Both the position numbers and the translations under genes were made by a program. The notes under the pieces are model-generated. The model saw only the letters and a list, made by a program, of their open reading frames with translations. It was not told the origin of the DNA and did not search any database. A DNA stretch of 64,000 bases, taken from assembly GCA_043228905.1 (NCBI GenBank), contig JBHGNT010000020.1:15314001-15378000 (forward strand), in the 5' to 3' direction. This DNA comes from Azolla caroliniana. Lineage: Eukaryota > Polypodiophyta. This document shows, piece by piece, positions 58,710 through 64,000 of this stretch. Each line of letters starts with the position of its first letter. Position 1 is the first letter of the stretch.

Positions 58710-58756
58710 ACGTGAGAGAATAAGGAAGTCAACGATAAAAGAAATGTAAGGTAGAC

Positions 58757-59731
58757 CCTCAACTAGAATTAAAGTCACAAGTGGCCAAAAAAATTGATTT
58801 GACAATTGAAGAAGCAACTGACGATATGAAGTTGTCTCTGTGGAGAGCAATGCAAGGTATTAAGGATTAGCAGCTTCTTGTGTCTGTTTTGTCAAGGGTT
58901 GTGGCCAAAGATTTAAGCCTTGAAGAAATGGTCGCTGAGTTCAATAAGTAAGTCTTTCAAATAGTGATACTGAAGTCAATATGGTGCTATTGAAAGTTCT
59001 AATCACGTTTTCTAATTTCACAATCATAAGATGTACATGAAGATCCAAGATGTTATGATGAAACAACTTGGATGTATAACTTGGGAACAAGTGACCGAGG
59101 ATTATCCTCTAACGTCTTCATATAAGGCGTTATCAGAGTATTTTATTGCACTTAGGGATTGGGTTAGTATTGGTGGTTTTTCATTAAGCTTTCATTATAT
59201 GTAAAGCTTGTATAATAAAACTTGATGTCCTGTTGCTTCTATTAGAAACCATGTCGTGGCAAGAAACAAGGAGAAGTTAAGGATATACACGATTTCCCGA
59301 CATCCTTCCAATACTGAATCTTTTTTGTTTGAGAACTAATTCTTCTTGTTACTTTCTTCACAGGAACGACGTCTGCATGTCCATTGAAGCTCTTTAGAAA
59401 CACAGTTGCATTGGAGAAGGACGAGAAGCAGGTTATATTTATAAACATGAGGATTAAGGCTTTGTGGGAGTGCCCATTCCAGGACGAGGAGGTCGGTGCA
59501 AAGAACCTCGCTGATACTGAAAGGTTTCAACCTACTTCGCGAGAGCCTATCCCTCCTTTGGCCGGGGAACCGGGGGAGCTAATCGAGCTTGATGATGAGC
59601 TTATAGAAGATATTTCGTTGGCTCGGCTAACAGGGGAAGCCAATGCACGTATAGCTGAAGAGACTTCTATACAGGATGATGAAGACTCTTTTAAAAACGC
59701 GAAATGTATTGTTTGGATTTCAGATTATTAA
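58757..59731 (+). pseudogene. Broken downstream exons of the ParB-like gene
   Basis: Coding-like stretches in shifting frames: about 58757-58947 (LELKSQVAKKIDLTIEEATD, stop TAG at 58868, then LVSVLSRVVAKDLSLEEMVA) ending at a GTAAGT-like donor; about 59027-59163 (MYMKIQDVMMKQLGCITWEQ) ; about 59246-59315 (KPCRGKKQGEVKDIH); and from the acceptor at 59362 to 59731 (CPLKLFRNTVALEKDEKQVI, acidic tail with GELIELDDELIEDISLARL). Helical, charged, no named domain. They fit one protein whose frame has been lost between 58700 and 58757. Confidence 0.5.
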
Positions 59732-60112
59732 TACAAATTTTGGGTTTTACTTGGTGGATTCTATTCTTTATAATCTTCTATATGTTTCAATTTTATTTTT
59801 ATATACTTGGTTAGTAGACTTATGACATTGGTTTCACCGCGTGCATTGCTAACTACCAAATTTATGGAGAAACATGAATTAGTTTAAATTGAGGCTGATT
59901 TTGGTTAAAGTTTACCTTAACATAACATGGTCGTAGAATTGTTGCCATGACTGTCCATGTTGTGATTATGGATCTTTTTCTTCTATTGTTAAAACTATTA
60001 TGTTTCTATTCCATTGCTTCTTAGATTGTGTAGTGTGTTGATAATGGTTCCACTAGCGTTATCCGCATGTTTTTATACGCTTGTAGTTCCACTAGTGTTA
60101 TCGTTCGGAGAT

Positions 60113-60387
60113 TGATCCCGTTTGAATCACCTAAGCAGTAGATTAGATCAATTTTAAATACAAGTATGAAAGCCTTAATAGGTTTGTTATTTCCACCACA
60201 TTATCCTAATGTTCACTGTCTTACATTGTCCACAATTATATACATATGGTTTGATCCCATACGAACAAACTGAGGAATAGATTAGATCAACTTTAAATAC
60301 AAGTATTAAATACTTTAATAAGTTAGTTATTGCAATCACATTATCCTAAAGTGCACTATCCTACATTGTCCAGAATTATATACATGC
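60113..60387. repeat. ~139-bp tandem duplication near the transposon right end
   Basis: Two copies contain TTTGATCCC/TTGATCCC, AGATTAGATCAA(T/C)TTTAAA, TACAAGTAT and CATTATCCTAA. Just upstream, GTTCCACTAG(C/T)GTTATC also occurs twice (about 60047 and 60086). Confidence 0.8.
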
Positions 60388-60728
60388 AAGTATGGGTCAA
60401 AGTATAAATTATAACTCATTTTATTAGTATGGTTACAAGTACACCTCATATTTTTGTAAAACTTACCAAATTAATATAAGTCTTTAACTTAGAGTTTCCC
60501 ATGTCGCACATTAGTGACATATTGAGCCATTGTTGAACTTTATTATGCCTACATTAACTTATCAACACGTCCAAACTTGCATGATTTCTAATGATCTCCC
60601 TCGTAGACCTATCATGTATTTTTATATTTGCAAATTCTAATCAAGTTGTGGAACATGTGATACTAGTGCATCCAATTTTTATAGAGAGGGTATATTTGGA
60701 TAGTTTCAAGAAGATTCTACAAGTGGAA

Positions 60729-60763
60729 TGCGCAATCCTTCCACTTGTGAATGCGAACGTGTT
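60729..60763 (-). repeat. Right terminal inverted repeat
   Basis: Reverse complement starts AACACGTTCGCATTCACAAG. The sequence next to it repeats the motif in inverted form (ACAAGTGGAATGCGCAATCC then TTCCACTTGT), so the right end can fold into an imperfect hairpin; the left end cannot do so equally well. Confidence 0.93.
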
Positions 60764-61336
60764 TAAGGGTGGTCATTGGACAACTTAGGATATCATCTCA
60801 CCAACTTGAGATTGAGAATGGTCGGGCTAATAGAGTCCCTAGAGAGGAAAGGCTATGTAGGTTATGCCACATAGAGATAGAGGATGAGCATCACTTCACA
60901 TGCAAGTGCCCAACTTATGCCGAGATATGGGTGGAATACCAAGACATATTAGGACCCTCTCCCACCCTCTACAAACTATTAGTTACCCCAAGTGTAAAGA
61001 GACTAGGGAGGTATATTTTAGAGCTAAAACAACATAGGGAGAATAAATTACAAAGTGTTAACCATAACCCTTTTACTATTCATCAACATGTAACTAGTGT
61101 AAATTTTCAGGAACAAGGGGAGACGATGAATGTGGATGCACTTAAGCCGTTCGGCCTCGCTCTTGAGGAAGTAGAAATGCAAAGAACAACTAAACGCCCT
61201 CGGATGTTGGGCTTCAAAACAAGTCAGCGTGGAGTAGAAAAGATTAAGAAAATAAGGGAACGTGAGCTACATCGACTAGAAGCTATGGTTGGGGTACCTT
61301 TTACATTGACATGGAAAGAATCATGTATGATTCTTG
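60764..61336 (+). mobile_element. LINE-B, 3' part (zinc-finger tail)
   Basis: Begins with the second TAAG and resumes the frame: GHWTT then RISSHQLEIENG, CRLCHIEIEDEHHFTCKCPT, GRYILELKQHRENKLQSVNH, RELHRLEAMVGVP. It lines up with the LINE-A tail at 26430-27000. It ends where the copia-3 LTR starts. Confidence 0.88.
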
Positions 61337-61765
61337 TGTAGCGGAAGAGATGTGTGTTATGTGTATGTGTGAAAGGAATTAGAGGAGAGATGAGAGAACA
61401 CAAGATAGATAGAAAAAGGAGTACTCAAGAAGAAAGTGTATATTTCACAAGTAAAATAAGAATTACAAAGTGTAGCATAATAAGTAGTCACAACCAACTT
61501 AGTATGAAGTATGAGGAGGGTGCTTTATATAGAGTCACCCTCTCTCTTCATTAACTTACAACAACCACTCTCTCTCTTAGGGAATGTTAAGACTCATAGT
61601 CATGGGGAATATGTAACTCATTAGTTATGTGTCATAGATTCATATGATTCTGTGACACATTGTTAATGTGTAGAGAGTAGTGGTGTGACTCTTGACCTTT
61701 GAGTAATCATAGATTCGCAAAAGGTGTGTTCACACATTGTGCTATGTTGAGCTTGATTCTCCACA
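61337..61765 (-). repeat. Probable copia-3 3' LTR
   Basis: On the minus strand it begins TGTGGAGAATCAAGC right after a purine tract (CTTGAGGGAGCA) and ends CTTCCGCTACA, a TG...CA pair. A TATA box (CTATATAAAGC, about 61528) lies inside. The partner LTR is absent, so this is a truncated element. A second purine tract CTTGAGGGGGAG lies at about 61899. Confidence 0.6.
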
Positions 61766-61789
61766 TGCTCCCTCAAGCTCAAGTCGGGT

Positions 61790-63540
61790 TTAATGTCCGT
61801 TTCGGTTGGTATCCGGTTCGGACGATCTCCGGGGTCTGTTTCGGCTCGTACCTAGTTCGGGCAATATCCGGTCAGACGGTATCTGGTTCTCGCTTGTACT
61901 CCCCCTCAAGCTTGGCAAGCCATGAATCGTCAATCCAAGGTCTGACATGAATAGCCGAAGCTTGTCGACTCTTAAGGCTTTGGTTAAGATGTCAGCCATC
62001 TGAAGAATCGTGTTGATGTCTTGAAGATCGACATCTCCGACCTGTACGCACTCTCGAATTAAGTGATAGTGCACTTTGATGTGCTTTGTGCGCACGTGGA
62101 ACACCAAGTTCCAAGCCAGATATATATTGGTCATGTTGTTACAGTAAATGGGAGTCGGATCCTTGATGGGGACGCCCAGATCCTTCAAAATCCTCTTGAG
62201 CCATACGACTTTACATGCAGCTACGACTGCGCCCCTGTATTCGGCCTCCGTACTCGAAAGTGCGACGGTAGGATGCTTCTTACTACTCCAAGATATTGCA
62301 TCGCTACTGAGCGAGAAGACAAATCCGGAGGTTGATCGTCGATCAGCTTTGTAGCCTGCCCAGTCTGCATCTGTGTACCCTTTGAGTCGTATTGGTGTGG
62401 TCGATGCGTAGAGAATGTTGTACAATCCATTGTGCTGCTCACGTATCGTAATACTCGTTTAGCGCAATCCAAGTGAATGTCGCGTGGTTTTTGCATGAAT
62501 TGGCTCAGGAGTCCGACTGGATAGCTAAGGTCAGGTCGAGTGATCGTGAGATAGATGAGGCTCCCAATCAGTTGACGATATTGGGTCGGCTCGCACTCGT
62601 CTGTGCTGGAGTCAACATCTAGTTTGAGGTTTCAATTGAGAGGCGCAACCACCGATTTGCACTCAGTCATCCCGAACTTGTATAATAAGTTGAGGATGTA
62701 GTGCCATTGAGAGATCATAATGCCGGTTGGAATCTGAATTACTTCGATCCCCAGGAAGTAATGGAGCTCCTTCATGTCCGTCATCTTGAATTTTTCGTAG
62801 AGGAGGGACTTGACCTTGTTGATATCGATTAGACTTTCACCTCCAATGACCAGATCATCCACGTATAGGATGATACAATTAGGCTTCTAGAGTCATGTCG
62901 TACGTAGAGGGAGTTGCCAGATTTTGACATTCGAAAGCCGATTTGATGAAGATATTGCATAAGCTTCGAATGCCAAGCACGCGGTGCCTGCTGGAGGCCG
63001 TAGAGAGGCTTCTTAAGTTGGCATACAACTTTTGGATGAATGCGTGATTCGAAGCTGGGTGGTTGTACCATGTACACCTCGTCTTCTAATTCGCCTTGAA
63101 GAAAAGTGTCCTTGATGTCCATTTGGTGGAGGAACCACCCTTTTGTCGTTGCAAGTGTGATAACGGTCCGCACCGCAGTCATCTTTGCCACCGGGGCAAA
63201 GGTCTCTTCATAGTCAACCCCATGTGTTTGTTCATATCCTTTCGTTATGAGTCGAGCTTTATAGCGGTTGACGAAGCCTTCGGCATTATACTACACCTGG
63301 TAGATCCATCGGCCTCCAATTGCTTTCTTGTGCGGTGAGTGGGGAACGAGATCCCATGTCTTGTTCTTGCGCAGTGCACGCATCTCCTCGTTCATTGCTT
63401 CGATCCATCGCGGCTTCGGAAAAGGTTTCTGGCTCCCGTACAGTTGCCACCTTCATCATAAATGCGTAATGGTACACCATGTACTCATCATAGTCGAATC
63501 TCATTGGGTGGATCTTCGAATCTTCTCATTTGCGGATTCG
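61790..63540 (-). pseudogene. copia-3 fragment: reverse transcriptase and RNase H
   Basis: Read leftward: DEYMVYHYAFMMKVATVREP, RT with MDIKDTFLQGELEDEVYMVQ, LYGLQQAPRAWHSKLMQYLH, DDLVIGGESLIDINKVKSLL, then MQKPRDIHLDCAKRVLRYVS and RNase H (SKKHPTVALSSTEAEYRGAV, NLVFHVRTKHIKVHYHL). Frames are broken at several points. Nearly the same as copia-2 where they overlap, but copia-3 keeps the RNase H end. gag, protease and integrase are missing; the right end abuts an SSL exon. Confidence 0.87.
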
Positions 63541-63543
63541 AAG

Positions 63544-63578
63544 TCCTTCCTCATCATTGCGGAAACTGTTCCCGACAG
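63544..63578 (+). pseudogene. SSL exon end, second copy
   Basis: TCCTTCCTCATCATTGCGGA then AACTGTTCCCGACAG followed by GTAATCC, the same exon end and donor as at 50429-50462 (SFLIIAETVP). The intron matches to about 63700. Confidence 0.7.
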
Positions 63579-63710
63579 GTAATCCTTGCGCTCCTCTTGT
63601 TGGTCTGTTGGTGTGTATGCTCTTCTGCTTTTTATTCTTCTTCTGCTTCTTCTTGTGCGTCCAAGGTGTTGTTGAGAAAATGCTTTCCTCTCTTCTCCAA
63701 TACTGCGATC
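63579..63710 (+). repeat. Dispersed copy of an SSL intron, copy 2
   Basis: Matches 50463-50580, including GGTGTTGTTGAGAAAATGCT. After about 63700 the two copies diverge. Confidence 0.85.
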
Positions 63711-64000
63711 ATGGACAGAGAGGGGTTGTTGAGTTTTTGGGTGGGATATGTCTTTACAGACACACAGAAGGGTCCAGGGACACCCCACCCCAGCCCTTGG
63801 CAATAGTGCCTCACGTTTACTCTATTTAGTGTTTATAGCCGATCGATCATCATCAACGTTTTAAAAACTCCATGGCCATGGCCATTGTAATATTGCTCTA
63901 CCTACATTCGTACAATGATGTTTGAGACCTGTGCATCCTTGATTTTTCTGTGATGGGAGGGACGATAACCACCTTCAGAATATGGTGTGCATACCAAACA
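63711..64000. other. Right end of window, unassigned
   Basis: No gene recognised. CCATGGCCATGGCCATT (about 63872) is a small repeat. It may continue the SSL intron. Confidence 0.4.

Larger units (their letters stand above)
52609..60763. mobile_element. 8155-bp DNA transposon with DUF7869-type and ParB-like genes
   Basis: Its ends are inverted repeats and it splits LINE-B exactly between two TAAG copies, so the boundaries are seen directly. Content from left: leftward DUF7869-type gene (53170-55038), a rightward promoter and small first exon (55720-55887), a palindromic array (55938-56340), a heat-shock-type promoter (57316-57360), and a rightward ParB/sulfiredoxin-like gene (57624-58709) with broken downstream exons to 59731. 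TIRs plus a short fixed TSD mark a cut-and-paste element. The 4-bp TSD does not by itself assign a superfamily; Sola is one group with 4-bp duplications. Both genes show decay, so this copy is probably inactive. Confidence 0.88.

Noticed and set aside
52609-60763. Helitron or LTR element as the identity of the 8-kb insert
   Set aside because: Helitrons lack inverted termini and target duplications, and no direct LTRs or reverse transcriptase occur between the ends.

Overview
This is a plant nuclear window, most likely from a fern. Large intron-rich genes (LRR receptor kinase, bZIP factor, TIC40, beta-1,3-galactosyltransferase) alternate with decayed, nested transposable elements. The uninterrupted PPR gene of the style repeated 'LKACG' / 'WTALMxGY' is typical of fern genomes. 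The fern assignment is inference; the plant assignment is firm. There are 100 N at 48658-48757.

Layout. 1792-6837: a complete 15-exon malectin-like LRR receptor kinase (+). 8050-10288: a bZIP gene of the G-box-binding-factor type (+). 11265-14670: a decayed antisense LINE between two 60-bp direct repeats. 15806-23242: a complete 14-exon TIC40 gene (+) whose 3.9-kb third intron is filled with antisense LINE relics. 26430-35395: a LINE (-) split by a 6.2-kb Ty1/copia element with LTRs, PBS, PPT and a 5-bp target duplication; the copia element itself carries a ~0.7-kb insert. 35911-40688: a complete 11-exon beta-1,3-galactosyltransferase gene (+). 42108-44033: an intact PPR gene (-), head to head with a broken PPR gene (44879-46975, +). 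48800-50462: a copia fragment (-) joined to strictosidine-synthase-like exons. 50685-61336: a second LINE (+) split by an 8155-bp inverted-repeat DNA transposon. 61337-63578: a third copia fragment (-), again joined to a strictosidine-synthase-like exon.

The most unusual object is the 8155-bp transposon (52609-60763). It has 35-bp terminal inverted repeats (31/35 matching) and a perfect 4-bp target duplication (TAAG), and its insertion into a recognisable LINE reading frame fixes both ends. Inside are a leftward DUF7869-type gene with an internal deletion, a rightward gene with a ParB/sulfiredoxin-like domain, a 51-bp-period array of eight near-perfect palindromes (GAACTCGATACG-C-CGTATCGAGTTC), and a textbook four-unit heat-shock element just upstream of a TATA box ahead of the ParB-like gene. 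I know of no described transposon with this cargo; that judgement is from memory, not from a search.

The four conserved host genes were rebuilt exon by exon. Every junction used is GT-AG and the summed exon lengths are multiples of three, which independently supports the models (962, 211, 439 and 399 codons before the stop).
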